Shown: positions 7,794-17,460, counted from the first letter of the stretch. The stretch: 64,000 bases of DNA from Ruminiclostridium cellobioparum subsp. termitidis CT1112 (GCF_000350485.1 NZ_AORV01000020.1:30684-94683), one strand, 5' to 3'. The notes: a model not told the origin generated them from the sequence alone. A program made the numbers and translations.

Positions 7794-8712
7794 CTGAATT
7801 CCCCTTTGTTATCCTTAACTGGATTAAACTAAATACGAATATGATGGCAAACAATACAAATGCCAGTGCAGATGAATATCCAACCTTCATATATTCAAAT
7901 GCATTTTTATATATATAATAAACCGATACGTTGGTCGCATCAGCAGGTCCTCCGTTTGTTAAAATCTTGATTTGGTCAAAGACCTGAAATGAAGCTATGG
8001 TAGTAACTATGAGCACAAAAGTGTTTACCTCCTTCAGCAGGGGAAAAGTGATACTCTTGAAAACATGAAAAAAATTCGCCCCATCCAGGTATGCTGCTTC
8101 GTAATAGCTGACAGGAATGTCCTTCAATGCCGCCAGAAAAATTATCGAATAGTATCCTATAAGCATCCATGCCGAAATAAATGCGATACAAAAGAGCGCC
8201 TGTTTCGGGTTCCCCAAAAAATCCTGGGCGGGAAGCCCGATTGCCCTCAAAATATCATTGATGAAACCCCTCTGAGGGTCCATCATAAATCTCCATATAA
8301 GGGAGGCTACAACAGTAGATATGGAATATGGGATAAAATAAAGAGTTCTGAAAAATTCCTGTGCCGAGCCCGGAATTGAATTCACAAATACCGCAAGTAA
8401 AAGTGAGATGCAAAATACCATGGGCACAAACATTAATGTATAGAGAAGGGTAGTCCATACCGAATGCCACCATTGTCCATCCGAAAGCAGGTTTTTATAG
8501 TTTTCCAATCCGATATATTTCATTGGCTCCAAAACATTCCAATCATGAAAACTGACATAAAGAGCTATTAATATAGGGACAAATATAAACAGGGCTATAC
8601 CGATGACATCAGGTGCAAGCATAAAATATGCGAACAGATTTTCTTTTACCTTTTTACTTTTTATACCATATTTTTTTCTTGTGGTCATTGTTGAAATTGA
8701 TAAATTGTTCAT
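7786..8712 (-). CDS. CUT1 carbohydrate ABC transporter permease, MalF/UgpA type
   Basis: 308 residues: cytoplasmic N-terminus, six TM helices (first at about 29-52, LFAYFMLAPDVIGIALFIFVP), and an EAA-like loop (YYEAAYLDGANFFHVFKSITFPLL). Second gene of the SBP-permease-permease operon, preceded by AGGAG 7 bp before the ATG. A GC-rich hairpin separates it from the binding-protein gene. Substrate is expected to match the GH172 enzyme (a short oligosaccharide). Confidence 0.92.
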   Translation of the reverse strand: MNNLSISTMTTRKKYGIKSKKVKENLFAYFMLAPDVIGIALFIFVPILIALYVSFHDWNVLEPMKYIGLENYKNLLSDGQWWHSVWTTLLYTLMFVPMVFCISLLLAVFVNSIPGSAQEFFRTLYFIPYSISTVVASLIWRFMMDPQRGFINDILRAIGLPAQDFLGNPKQALFCIAFISAWMLIGYYSIIFLAALKDIPVSYYEAAYLDGANFFHVFKSITFPLLKEVNTFVLIVTTIASFQVFDQIKILTNGGPADATNVSVYYIYKNAFEYMKVGYSSALAFVLFAIIFVFSLIQLRITKGNSDE

Positions 8713-8738
8713 GGTAATCTCCTCTGGACTGTTTTATA

Positions 8739-8767
8739 CCGCCCCGGCCCCAACTGAACCGGGGCGG
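8739..8767 (-). terminator. Intra-operon GC-rich hairpin (attenuator or mRNA stabiliser)
   Basis: Perfect 9-bp inverted repeat CCGCCCCGG / CCGGGGCGG with an 11-nt loop between the binding-protein gene and the first permease gene, with no T run. Such hairpins often protect the abundant upstream message and keep the binding protein in excess over the permeases. Confidence 0.5.
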
Positions 8768-8788
8768 CATAAAATTACGTTTTCCTTA

Positions 8789-10135
8789 TTACATGGCACC
8801 ATTGTAAGTCTTCAGGAAATCAGCAATCTTATCATTTGCCTTTTTGGCTTCCGACTTTGGATCTCCATTATTGAACATAACATTCTGAAGTGCATCACCT
8901 ACTGCATTTACGATTTCAGAAGGATATCTGGGCTCGCCCACTGCCGAATCATATATTTGATTGGTAAATACCTCTCTCAGACCTTTTGTGTAAATATCCT
9001 TACCGGCTTCAATAACTGATTTTCTCGGGGAGTAAGCGAATTTGACCTTTGTACACCATTCCAGAGGGATACTGGTATCCTCGGCAAATGCCCACATTGC
9101 AAATTTTGCAGCTGCATCGCTATTCTCACTTTTACCGTTTACCATAAGCTTCCATCCGCCGGCAGCTGTGGCAGCTTTGCCGCCCTCCGGAACCGGCAGC
9201 GGAACAAGACCTATATTGGTGTCCTGGTAATTGTTTTCGAGGCTGGCTACAGCCCATGTGCCGCATACCTGCATGGCAGCCTTGCCGCTTCCAAGGAGTG
9301 CAATTTCATTGGTCAATGGAATGGAAAGCTTTGAAGGTGCACCGGCCTTTATAAGATCTCCCCAAAGTTTCAATGACTTTTCAACACCTTCACCTTCAAA
9401 GGTAGCTGTTTTTGTGCCTGAATCTATGACATTGGCACCTGTCTGCCAGAGGAAGGGATACCATGTGAAATTCTGATAATAGCCTTTGCTCGGTTCAACT
9501 ATCAAGCTTGCAATATCGCCTTTCTTCAACTTTTTAGTCGCATTTATAAGTTCGTCCCAGGTTTTTGGAGCCTCAAGCCCTGCGGCCTTGAACATGTCCT
9601 TGTTGTAATACAGGCCCAATAATTCTATTTCAAATGGAATTGCAACAATTTTTCCATCTACGGTTACCGCGTCAATGGCACTTGGCAAAAAGTCCTGTTT
9701 CATTTCATCAGTAAAGTATGATGTCAAATCCTTTGCTACGCCGCTGTTTGCATATTTCAGGAAATCACCCGGGCTCATTACGAATACATCCGGACCTGCA
9801 TTGGCCGCAAAAGCAGTTGTCAGCTTTGTGCCCATGTAATCAGATTCGGGGAAATTCTCATAGGTGACCTCAACGTTTGGATTTACAGCCTTGTATTTCT
9901 CGGGCAGAGATGCCATAAACTCCTTTTCTGCGTTTGTATGGAAAGTCCAAAATGAGATTTTTGATTTTCCTCCAGAGCTTTCGGTTGAATTTACAGCGGT
10001 ATTTGTGGTGTTTGAGGTATTTGTGGCTTTTGATGAATCATTTGAAGCACTTTGACCTGAGCCGCAGGCAGCCATACCCAATACCAGGCCTGCCGCAACT
10101 GCCAGGCTTGCCAATCTTTGCATGTTCCTTTTCAT
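8789..10135 (-). CDS. Extracellular sugar-binding lipoprotein of CUT1 ABC importer (SBP1)
   Basis: 448 residues. Lipoprotein signal peptide with lipobox (LVLGMAACGSG, Cys about 24), a Ser/Thr/Asn linker, then a type-1 solute-binding fold (KISFWTFHTNAEKEFMASLP, AGPDVFVMSPGDFLKYA, GLYYNKDMFKAAGLEAPKTWDEL, AAAGGWKLMVNGKS). It captures the substrate outside the cell and delivers it to the two downstream permeases. Strong AAGGAGG site upstream. It is clearly paralogous to the binding protein at 10356-11645. A terminator at 10295-10330 gives this gene its own transcription unit; a palindrome GATTA-TG-TAATC at 10221-10232 lies in its promoter region. Confidence 0.93.
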   Translation of the reverse strand: MKRNMQRLASLAVAAGLVLGMAACGSGQSASNDSSKATNTSNTTNTAVNSTESSGGKSKISFWTFHTNAEKEFMASLPEKYKAVNPNVEVTYENFPESDYMGTKLTTAFAANAGPDVFVMSPGDFLKYANSGVAKDLTSYFTDEMKQDFLPSAIDAVTVDGKIVAIPFEIELLGLYYNKDMFKAAGLEAPKTWDELINATKKLKKGDIASLIVEPSKGYYQNFTWYPFLWQTGANVIDSGTKTATFEGEGVEKSLKLWGDLIKAGAPSKLSIPLTNEIALLGSGKAAMQVCGTWAVASLENNYQDTNIGLVPLPVPEGGKAATAAGGWKLMVNGKSENSDAAAKFAMWAFAEDTSIPLEWCTKVKFAYSPRKSVIEAGKDIYTKGLREVFTNQIYDSAVGEPRYPSEIVNAVGDALQNVMFNNGDPKSEAKKANDKIADFLKTYNGAM

Positions 10136-10294
10136 TTATTAAATCCTCCTTAAAGAAATATAATTTATTTCATCCAAATTATATTGCCTTTGGCAAAAAA
10201 CCGTAATGTAACACTTCTTGGATTATGTAATCTATTTTTGGTAAGAATAAATGCTGCCTGATAAACCGAAAAAATTTTTTTTAAAATCATCAAA

Positions 10295-10330
10295 AAAAAA
10301 GGTACAAAATCTAAGATTTGTACCTTTTTT
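10295..10330. terminator. Strong rho-independent terminator
   Basis: 14-bp inverted repeat (10295-10308 with 10317-10330), A-rich on one side and T-rich on the other, so it can work in both directions. It ends the kinase-regulator-SBP2 operon (stop at 10356) and precedes the SBP1 promoter. Confidence 0.8.
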
Positions 10331-10355
10331 ATATTTATAAAGTTTTTCTTTCATA

Positions 10356-11645
10356 TCAGAATATCTGACTTTCGCCCCCAATATACCCGTGAATTTGGTC
10401 TTCGGCAAATTTGGCGATATCGTCTATTTTCTTGTCCGAATACATGGCATCCTGCAGAGCCTTGCTGATAGTGCTCGATATCTCCACCGAATATCTGGGC
10501 TCCGGTATGGATCTGGACATGACTTCCTGCATAAAAAATGTATTTTTACCCTTGTAGAAAATGTCCCTGTTGTTATCTATGACAGACTTTCTGGCAGGAA
10601 CCTTTGAACTGGCCTCGGTACACCATTCCAAAGGCCTTGATGTATCCTCCCCCCACATCCATAAGGTAAACTTGACGGCATCTTGAGCAAACCTGCTATT
10701 TGAATTGACAGCCTGGTACCAGCCTCCGTATACGCTGACACTACTACCCCCGTCGGGATGCGGGACCGGAACTATACCATATTCAAGATCAGGATAATAT
10801 TTTTCCAGCATGCGTACAGCCCAAAAGCCGCATATCTGCATTGCCGACTTTTCGGTAGCAAAGGGATAAATATCGGAGGGTATCTGCACACTGGTTTCCT
10901 GGGTATAATTATATTTGGCCAGGTTCCTCCATAGGCTTAATGCCTTTGCTCCCCTTGTTCCGAATTGTGTTGCTGCCATATAGCTGTCAGTTGAACCGGT
11001 GGTCTGCATGAGAAAAGTGTAAAAGATGAAATTCTGATAATCATTGATTTGAGTTGGCAGACAAATGCCGGATATAGCATCGGATTGCACTGTTTTCGCA
11101 CAGCTTTCCAACTCGCTCCAGGTAGTCGGCGGCTTCAGGTGCTGCCTTTCGAAAACCTTTTTATTGTAATAAAGTGCCACAGGTTCCCTTTCTATGGGTA
11201 TTCCCAGTACTTTTTTATTATATGTGGCAATCTCCAGGCTCTGAGGATTTAAATCCTTTTTCAGACCGTCGCTTATGAAATCATCCAGAGGCAGCATATA
11301 CCCCGCCTTGGCATATTTGAGAAAGCTCCCTGCCGAAATCATGTAAATATCAGGTGCACTGTTGGTGGCAAATGCAGTAGGCAGCCTGTTGGTCAGATAA
11401 TCGTTATACGGGATTACCTCGAAGTTTACCTGAATACCTGGATTTTCTTCATTCCACTGCTTGACCCATCTGCTGATTACGTAGTCCTCTTTATTTGATC
11501 TGAATTTCCACATCTCCAGATTTTTCACATTCTCGGTATGATCTGCCTGGGATATCTCAATCCTGGGTGAGCAGCCGGTAATATTGATAAGCAGCAATAT
11601 AGCTGTCAGACAGGCGATACATCTTGATATTACGTGTTTAACCAT
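10356..11645 (-). CDS. Solute-binding lipoprotein co-encoded with a YesM/YesN pair (SBP2)
   Basis: 429 residues, lipobox LLINITGCS (Cys about 25), then the same fold as SBP1 (NLEMWKFRSNKEDYVISRWVKQW, SAPDIYMISAGSFLKYAKAGYM, ALYYNKKVFERQHLKPPTTWSEL). No permease genes follow; instead the start overlaps the YesN-like gene by 8 bp and a strong terminator follows. I infer it hands a sugar signal to the YesM-like kinase (a three-component sensor) rather than, or as well as, serving transport. Paralogy to SBP1 suggests both bind related sugars. Confidence 0.88.
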   Translation of the reverse strand: MVKHVISRCIACLTAILLLINITGCSPRIEISQADHTENVKNLEMWKFRSNKEDYVISRWVKQWNEENPGIQVNFEVIPYNDYLTNRLPTAFATNSAPDIYMISAGSFLKYAKAGYMLPLDDFISDGLKKDLNPQSLEIATYNKKVLGIPIEREPVALYYNKKVFERQHLKPPTTWSELESCAKTVQSDAISGICLPTQINDYQNFIFYTFLMQTTGSTDSYMAATQFGTRGAKALSLWRNLAKYNYTQETSVQIPSDIYPFATEKSAMQICGFWAVRMLEKYYPDLEYGIVPVPHPDGGSSVSVYGGWYQAVNSNSRFAQDAVKFTLWMWGEDTSRPLEWCTEASSKVPARKSVIDNNRDIFYKGKNTFFMQEVMSRSIPEPRYSVEISSTISKALQDAMYSDKKIDDIAKFAEDQIHGYIGGESQIF

Positions 11646-13236
11646 TGTTAAGTATCCTTTCTCTGTATTCCGAGGGTGACATGCCGGTCAGCTTCCTGAA
11701 AACCTTTATAAAATATCTGGAGTTTGCATATCCCACCATTTCGGCAATGTCCTGGGTTTTAAGATCCACCTGCATCAGTAGGACTTTTGACTGATCTATC
11801 CTCACGGTGCTGAGATACATGGAAAAAGACTCTCCCGTTTCCTTTTTAAAAAGATCGCTCAGGTAGGATTCATTCATATAGAATTCCCTTGCAATCTGTC
11901 TTAAGGTTATATCATTAAAATAATTTGTATTGATATAGCTCTTTATATCACTGATAACCTTTCTGCAAGCCGTTTTATTCTTTTCATTAAAATATTCCGA
12001 TATTTCCCTTGTATAAGTAATAAGCATGTCCTGGATATCATTTTTGTTATCAAGTCTGCTCAGCATTTTATACATCTCGTTTGTCGTGGGGAATTTCATT
12101 TTTTCAATAAAACGGTCTTTAAAAAGGTTATGCATGACTACTATGACAAATTCCATGATATGGCTTTTAAACTTAATGGGGTCCATATTTGAAATTTCAG
12201 CAACCTTGTCAACAAGCTCGGTCAAAATACCCACCGCCTTGTCAAAATCGGCAAACTGTAAGGCCTCAATATATTTGTGTTCGGTATCCAGTGGATACTC
12301 CGCCGAGCTTTTTTCAACATTCAGTTCATCAAATAGTATTATACTGTTTTTTTCATAAAACACCTTGTTTCTTAAGATATACAGGCATTCCTTAAAGGCA
12401 GCATTGATCCTGTCAGGGCTGCTGTAGCATTTGCTTATTCCGATTGTGATACTGTCGAGGCCGCTTTCAAGCAGTTCTCTATGTATTTCGCCTGCCACTG
12501 TCTTAATGTAAGCCGGGCTTTCATGGGTTTGGTTCAACAGGCAGCAAAAGCTTCCGTCGAATAAATCAACTATGCAGCCGCCTCTTTTATAAACTGAAGC
12601 CTGTACTTTTTGTCTATTTGCAGACAGCATATCCATTTCCTCTTCGGTTTCATGAAAAACTGAAATGGAAAAGTTGTCCAGCCTTATGATAAACAAAGCA
12701 AAGGTTTTGTAAAAGCATTCATTTTCCGGAACCTTTTTCGGTGAATGTCCGGGAGCTGTTTCATACAGCATGTCCATGAAAAATTTATCTTTAAGCTGCA
12801 GCAATGCTTTTTCTTTAAATAGCTTAAGCTCACCCTCCTCTTTGATTTTGCTGTCTCTTTCCATCAGCATCTGCTCGATTTTTTTCAGGCTGCTCATAAT
12901 GTCCCTGTAGTCAGGTGGCTTTAGAATATAATCCACCGTTTCAAGCCTGATTGCTTTTTGTGCATAGGAAAAATCAGGGAACCCGCTCAATATGATAAAC
13001 TTTATATCAGGCGTTATTTCCCTGGCCCTTTGAACCAGCTCCAGACCATCCATGCATGGCATTTTTATATCGGTGATAATAACATCCGGTTTCTGATTAA
13101 TAACCGCAGCCAGGGCCTCAACACCGTTTTTATATTCACCCGCTATATACCAGTCCTCGCCCGACCTCTCAATCATGGAACGCAATCCTCGCAGTACTTT
13201 TGGTTCATCGTCCACAAGCATGATATTAAGATTCAT
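11638..13236 (-). CDS. YesN-type response regulator with AraC DNA-binding domain
   Basis: 532 residues. Receiver domain at 1-125 (NIMLVDDEPKVLRGL, phosphoacceptor Asp about 55 in DVIITDIKMPCMDG, LETVDYILKPP), a long central region of about 250 residues with no recognisable motif, and a C-terminal AraC double HTH (about 430-530: SDIKSYINTNYFNDITLRQIAREFYMNESYLSDLFKKETG, YANSRYFIKVFRKLTGMSPSEYR). Phosphorylated by the kinase encoded 28 bp upstream. Likely activates the adjacent SBP1-permease operon. Confidence 0.93.
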   Translation of the reverse strand: MNLNIMLVDDEPKVLRGLRSMIERSGEDWYIAGEYKNGVEALAAVINQKPDVIITDIKMPCMDGLELVQRAREITPDIKFIILSGFPDFSYAQKAIRLETVDYILKPPDYRDIMSSLKKIEQMLMERDSKIKEEGELKLFKEKALLQLKDKFFMDMLYETAPGHSPKKVPENECFYKTFALFIIRLDNFSISVFHETEEEMDMLSANRQKVQASVYKRGGCIVDLFDGSFCCLLNQTHESPAYIKTVAGEIHRELLESGLDSITIGISKCYSSPDRINAAFKECLYILRNKVFYEKNSIILFDELNVEKSSAEYPLDTEHKYIEALQFADFDKAVGILTELVDKVAEISNMDPIKFKSHIMEFVIVVMHNLFKDRFIEKMKFPTTNEMYKMLSRLDNKNDIQDMLITYTREISEYFNEKNKTACRKVISDIKSYINTNYFNDITLRQIAREFYMNESYLSDLFKKETGESFSMYLSTVRIDQSKVLLMQVDLKTQDIAEMVGYANSRYFIKVFRKLTGMSPSEYRERILNNG

Positions 13237-13264
13237 AAATGCCTCCTTAATGCCTCCTTGAAAC

Positions 13265-15025
13265 TTAATGCATCATTGTTAAAGATATTTCTACAATCAC
13301 TTTTGTTCCGAAACCCTTCCGGCTTTCAATTTTTACTCCGTATTTCCCGCCGTAATAATATTTTATTCTTTCATGCACATTGAGAACCCCAATACCCCCA
13401 TGGCTTTCCTTGACATCCTTCTTTTTTATGAACAGTTCTTCTATTTCTTTTTCCGTCATTCCCGTCCCATCATCTATAATTTCAAAAATCAAATTTTCTC
13501 CGTCTCTGAACCCGTTTATTGTGATATTGCCATAACCCTTGTCCTGCATGAGCCCATGATTGATTGAATTTTCCACAAAGGGCTGGATTATGAAACTCAG
13601 CATTTCACATTCCATTATGGATTCATCAATGTTTATCTCATAGTTCAGGCAATCCTCAAAACGTGCCTTTTGCAAAAACAGGTAGTTTTTGATTTGCTGG
13701 ACTTCCTCCCTTACGAATACGTTCGTACTGCCCTTTTTTATGCTATACCTGAGGATTTCCCCCAGTTTGGTTACAATATCCGCAATTTCATAATCATTTT
13801 TATCTATCAGCATCCAATAAACGGTATCAAGGGTATTATACAAAAAATGTGGCTGAATCTGGGCCTTTAACGCTCTGAGCTCCGCATCCTTTTCCTTCAG
13901 TCCCTCATTGTAAACCTCTTCCAGCAGGCTCTGAAGCTGCATGGTCATATGGTTGAAAACTTCGCTGAGTTCTCTTACTTCCTCTGTTGCACCTCTTGTC
14001 AGGGACAGGTCTGTTTGAGCATTCAAATCCCCATTGGAAACCTTTCTCATGGTAAAAATCATGTTCCTTATGGGCCTTGTGACATTGCTGGATATCAGCA
14101 CCGATATATAAACGGCTACCACAATTGCTGCTATTCCTATTATTAAGATAAATTTCTGAATATAGTAAAAATTTGCATTAATCTCATGGATGGCCACAGC
14201 ATTCATCAATACCCAGCCTGTCTGCTGGTTATACAGGGTATTAACAACAAGATCATTTGTGATAAAATGCCCTTTTGAAGATTTAAGCTTCTCTGAAGCA
14301 ATGGAACTGCCCAGCTCTGCCGTCACGTTTATGCCTATGCGGTCCTTGTCCTTGCTGGATATGATCTTCCCGGCACTGTTTGCAATATAAAAATCTCCTT
14401 TTTCGCCTTCCATATAAGTGTCTTTCCATAAAAGCGATTCCCTGACAGCCATGATCATTATACCCAGATCCTCAAATGTATCAATACTCCTGAGCTTCCT
14501 GGCAACAAAAAACATGTAGTCGCCGTGATTATCCGCGGCATAATGAATAAACCTGCTGTCCAGGAAAACCATCTCTCCGTTGGTATCAGCTATTTCAGAT
14601 TTAATCTTTTCAATATTCCTGGAAAAATATTCTCTCAATTCATTGTCCGATTCGCTGAAGGTATTCCCTGCATTAGAGAAAAGGAATACTGCATCAATGT
14701 CATTTGACAGCACATACTGCATATCCCGTGATATTTCGTCTTTGGATACTTCGGTATTGTTGTTTTTGAAAAGCAGATCCAGGGTCTCTCTGTCTGAAAT
14801 TATGGTTTTGGAAAAATTATCAATTTCTTTTACAAAATTATTCAATTTCTCATTTTTCTGCCTTAACTCTACCTGAATAAAATTATTGTTTATTTCATTT
14901 ATAGTAGTTTGCATTATATAATATGTTGCGGCTTCCATAAATATTAAAAGCACGAGTATGAGCAATAAAAAATTAGTAAAAATTCTTTTACTTAGGCCTT
15001 TGAATTCTATATTGAATTTTTTCAT
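13265..15025 (-). CDS. YesM-type sensor histidine kinase
   Basis: 586 residues: TM at about 16-36, a large extracytoplasmic domain (about 40-280, probably dCache-like), a second TM at about 285-308, HAMP (about 310-365, SSNVTRPIRNMIFTMRKVSNGDLNA), then His_kinase (LKAQIQPHFLYNTLDTVYWML, phospho-His in PHFLYN) and HATPase_c (IIQPFVENSINHG, DDGTGM, GGIGVLNVHERIKYYYGG). Typical of kinases that sense oligosaccharides, often through a binding protein. First gene of the YesM-YesN-SBP2 operon. Confidence 0.93.
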   Translation of the reverse strand: MKKFNIEFKGLSKRIFTNFLLLILVLLIFMEAATYYIMQTTINEINNNFIQVELRQKNEKLNNFVKEIDNFSKTIISDRETLDLLFKNNNTEVSKDEISRDMQYVLSNDIDAVFLFSNAGNTFSESDNELREYFSRNIEKIKSEIADTNGEMVFLDSRFIHYAADNHGDYMFFVARKLRSIDTFEDLGIMIMAVRESLLWKDTYMEGEKGDFYIANSAGKIISSKDKDRIGINVTAELGSSIASEKLKSSKGHFITNDLVVNTLYNQQTGWVLMNAVAIHEINANFYYIQKFILIIGIAAIVVAVYISVLISSNVTRPIRNMIFTMRKVSNGDLNAQTDLSLTRGATEEVRELSEVFNHMTMQLQSLLEEVYNEGLKEKDAELRALKAQIQPHFLYNTLDTVYWMLIDKNDYEIADIVTKLGEILRYSIKKGSTNVFVREEVQQIKNYLFLQKARFEDCLNYEINIDESIMECEMLSFIIQPFVENSINHGLMQDKGYGNITINGFRDGENLIFEIIDDGTGMTEKEIEELFIKKKDVKESHGGIGVLNVHERIKYYYGGKYGVKIESRKGFGTKVIVEISLTMMH

Positions 15026-15255
15026 AATATCTTCTTTCGATTCATGTTTTTAAATATAATATGAGATATTAAACCATAGATTAATACTTCGCAATTGCAT
15101 GCAAACTGCTTCTTGTATTATGTGGCTCTTCCATATTGCATAATACAAATACATATGACGCTCATAGCCATGCCTGTACTGCAATGATATATGTGTAATC
15201 GATATCACATTTTAATTATATTTATAAGTATTGATTATGTCAAACTGTCTCAACA

Positions 15256-15291
15256 AAAAAACCATCATTAATAAAATAATGATAGTTTTTT
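15256..15291 (-). terminator. Terminator of the ribose-type sugar operon
   Basis: 15-bp inverted repeat (15256-15270 with 15277-15291, one mismatch) followed on the minus strand by T residues, about 60 bp after the RbsD-like stop. The rest of the 328-bp gap 15026-15353 holds the kinase promoter region and a lone ATCGAT-centred near-palindrome at 15194-15207; no gene was seen in it. Confidence 0.65.
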
Positions 15292-15353
15292 AACATTACA
15301 GATGTTTTTGATTTTGTATTTTTTTATATAAAAATAATTGGTGGAAATCAATG

Positions 15354-15758
15354 TCAAGCTACGCCGATAGTAAGTAGAATATTGGCATATATTCTTTTTT
15401 CACCGGTTGAAATAGCCAGGCGTACATTTGATTTGCAGCAGGCGTCGTAAAAATCAAATCTTTCCATGCCGCTTAAATCCATCCCGCCAAGAATTTCTTT
15501 AAATTCACCGAATATTGGCGGCTGCTCACTTCCGGGAAGCATAACCTCTGCTTTCTCAAAATTAACAACCTTTTTTAAAACCTCAAGCACCTGGGTTACT
15601 TCCGGAATACCGCTTGTCAGCCCAAGATAGACTTTTTCCGCAGCCCCGCTTTTGGAGCTGAGAGGATAGTTGCCATCTGCAATTAGTATTTTGTCGCCAT
15701 GCCCGCAAAATGAAAGAGCTTTCAGAATATCCGGATGGATACATGATGTTGTTAACAT
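15354..15758 (-). CDS. RbsD/FucU-family sugar mutarotase (pyranase)
   Basis: 134 residues, normal for the family. Motifs: SCIHPDILKALSFCGHGDKILIADGNYP with the conserved His residues and the Asp of the active site, and C-terminal RLAISTGEKRIYANILLTIGV. The family interconverts pyranose/furanose forms (RbsD) or alpha/beta anomers (FucU), giving furanose to the PfkB kinase. Last gene of the ABC transporter operon, 16 bp after the SIS gene. RbsD and FucU cannot be separated here by eye. Confidence 0.87.
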   Translation of the reverse strand: MLTTSCIHPDILKALSFCGHGDKILIADGNYPLSSKSGAAEKVYLGLTSGIPEVTQVLEVLKKVVNFEKAEVMLPGSEQPPIFGEFKEILGGMDLSGMERFDFYDACCKSNVRLAISTGEKRIYANILLTIGVA

Positions 15759-15774
15759 AATTAACCTCCCTGAT

Positions 15775-16389
15775 TTAATTCTCGTTTTCCCTGAGCTGAC
15801 CTAGAGTTCCGCCAGGGTGCCACTTTACATATTCTTGCGGAGTAATTTTTCTTATACTTTGAAGTACTATACTCAAACCCTGAAGTACTAAAATTTCTGC
15901 AAGAATTGACGCGCGCGGAGCCCGGTTTAACAGGTCACCCTCCGCTTTAATTCCGGCATACAGGAAAGCATCGCCTTGTTTTGCAAGCCATGAATCAGGA
16001 TTTCCCGCAACTGAAATTACCTTGCATCCATTATTCTTAACGGCTTCCACTGTTGATTTTAATTCAATGGTTTCACCGCTGTTTGAAATACAAATTACCA
16101 CGTCCCCCGGAATAAGCTGACCGCAGGAACCATGGACAGCCTCGGTCCCGTGAAGGAAATAGGTGGGTGTTCCGGTGGATGATAATAGTGATGCAATGTA
16201 GTTTGCAACATGTCCGGGCTTGCCAATTCCTGTAATGTGGACGCGGTTGCCCCTTTTTTCGGCATCAAGTATCAATTCAACCGCCTTTTCATAACTTTCA
16301 ACTTTGATTGTTTTTAAGATTGCATCATATTCTTCTTTGGCTATGCCAATAAAAGATGCTAATGCACTCTGACTTTCCTTGTCTATCAT
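15775..16389 (-). CDS. Single-domain SIS sugar-phosphate isomerase, copy 2
   Basis: 204 residues, closely similar to the 2857-3465 product. Shared blocks: VHITGIGKPGHVA, YIASLLSSTGTP, LHGTEAVHG, ISNSGET, LNRAPRASILAEILVLQGLSI and WHPGGTLGQL. The same lack of CBS domains. In this operon it lies between the PfkB kinase (23 bp upstream) and the mutarotase, beside a ribose-type importer: the set expected to import, isomerise, phosphorylate and convert a pentose to D-ribulose-5-phosphate. D-arabinose-5-phosphate isomerase is the best-supported guess; hexuloisomerase is the alternative. Confidence 0.77.
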   Translation of the reverse strand: MIDKESQSALASFIGIAKEEYDAILKTIKVESYEKAVELILDAEKRGNRVHITGIGKPGHVANYIASLLSSTGTPTYFLHGTEAVHGSCGQLIPGDVVICISNSGETIELKSTVEAVKNNGCKVISVAGNPDSWLAKQGDAFLYAGIKAEGDLLNRAPRASILAEILVLQGLSIVLQSIRKITPQEYVKWHPGGTLGQLRENEN

Positions 16390-16411
16390 TTTAACCTCTC
16401 CCTTTGGTTAG

Positions 16412-17416
16412 TTATCTCTTTAGTCCGTCAAGCAGCGAAAAATCGAATCCTGAGTGACCTTCTTTTTTCATTAATTCCACAACATCAGACAGATGTGGCA
16501 ATGAAGGCTGTGCGCCCATTCTTGAAACAGTGATGGCAGCGGTATAGTTTGCAAAAGTTAAAGCCTGGCTGTGATTCATTCCCAGGCATACCGCACTTGT
16601 AAAGGCAGCTACAAATGAATCACCCGCAGCCGTTGGGTCCTTTACTTCTACTACATCAATACACGGCTGATAAACAAATTCATTTTGGTTTGCCACCGCT
16701 GCCCCTGCATTCCCAAGTGTTACGACTACATTTTTTACCCCTTTGGAAAGCAGGGCGTTAACAACAGCTTTTACATCATCCTGATTAACCGCTTTACCGG
16801 CCTTACGTATCTGTATACCCGTGAGGTCGGCTGCTTCATGTTCATTTGGGGATATATATGCCAGGCATGAAAGCAGTTCCGGGGAAAGCGGCGCAGAAGG
16901 AGCTGAATTAAGCATAACAGGAACACCTTTGTCAAAGGCATACTTGGCTACAATTTCATTGATGCTCATAGGGATTTCCAACTGCAGAATAACCATATCA
17001 TACTGGTCAATAGTATCCTTTAAAAAAGCTACATCCTCATCAGTGATAGTCATGTTGGAGCCCGGTACTACTATTATTCTGTTTTTTGCCGAGTTTGATC
17101 TGTCAACCTCAAGCAATACATTTCCAACACCGGAGGGGACTTCCGGATCAGTAGCAACGAATTGAGTATTTATCCCCGACTCCAAACAGGAATTGACAAG
17201 AATTTTTCCAAAATCGTCATTTCCAACCTTGCCAACCATGGTGACGTCAGCACCCAGTCTGGCCGATTGTACAGCCTGATTTGCCCCCTTCCCCCCAGGT
17301 GCTGTCCGGAAACTTTTACCCAGAAATGTCTCTCCCGAATTCGGAAAATTTTCAGTACTTACTATTAAATCCATGACAAAGCTTCCGACTACAAGGATTT
17401 TTGGAGTTTTCATCAT
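16412..17416 (-). CDS. PfkB-family (ribokinase-like) sugar kinase, copy 2
   Basis: 334 residues; ATG at 17416 with AGGAG 7 bp upstream. Motifs GSFVMDLIVSTENFPNSGET, APGGKGANQAVQSARLGAD, SPNEHEAADLTGI and DPTAAGDSFVAAF (catalytic Asp). Strongly similar to the 3483-4454 kinase, including MLNSAPSAPLS and YQPCIDVVEVKDPTAAGDSF. It phosphorylates a furanose, probably the sugar imported by the adjacent RbsABC-like transporter. Ribokinase-like enzymes are known to accept D-arabinose as well as D-ribose, so exact substrate is open. Confidence 0.87.
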   Translation of the reverse strand: MMKTPKILVVGSFVMDLIVSTENFPNSGETFLGKSFRTAPGGKGANQAVQSARLGADVTMVGKVGNDDFGKILVNSCLESGINTQFVATDPEVPSGVGNVLLEVDRSNSAKNRIIVVPGSNMTITDEDVAFLKDTIDQYDMVILQLEIPMSINEIVAKYAFDKGVPVMLNSAPSAPLSPELLSCLAYISPNEHEAADLTGIQIRKAGKAVNQDDVKAVVNALLSKGVKNVVVTLGNAGAAVANQNEFVYQPCIDVVEVKDPTAAGDSFVAAFTSAVCLGMNHSQALTFANYTAAITVSRMGAQPSLPHLSDVVELMKKEGHSGFDFSLLDGLKR

Positions 17417-17460
17417 TTTATTTCTCCTTTTAATAAAACTGTGATTTTTGTCACTTGTGG

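Noticed and set aside
10221..10232. Palindrome GATTA-TG-TAATC upstream of SBP1.
   Set aside because: Short AT-rich palindrome with no second copy found; kept only as a remark in the SBP1 entry.
15194..15207. TGTAATCGATATCA, resembling the LacI 1 operator pair.
   Set aside because: Only partly palindromic and far from GH172; could be chance, so not listed as an operator.
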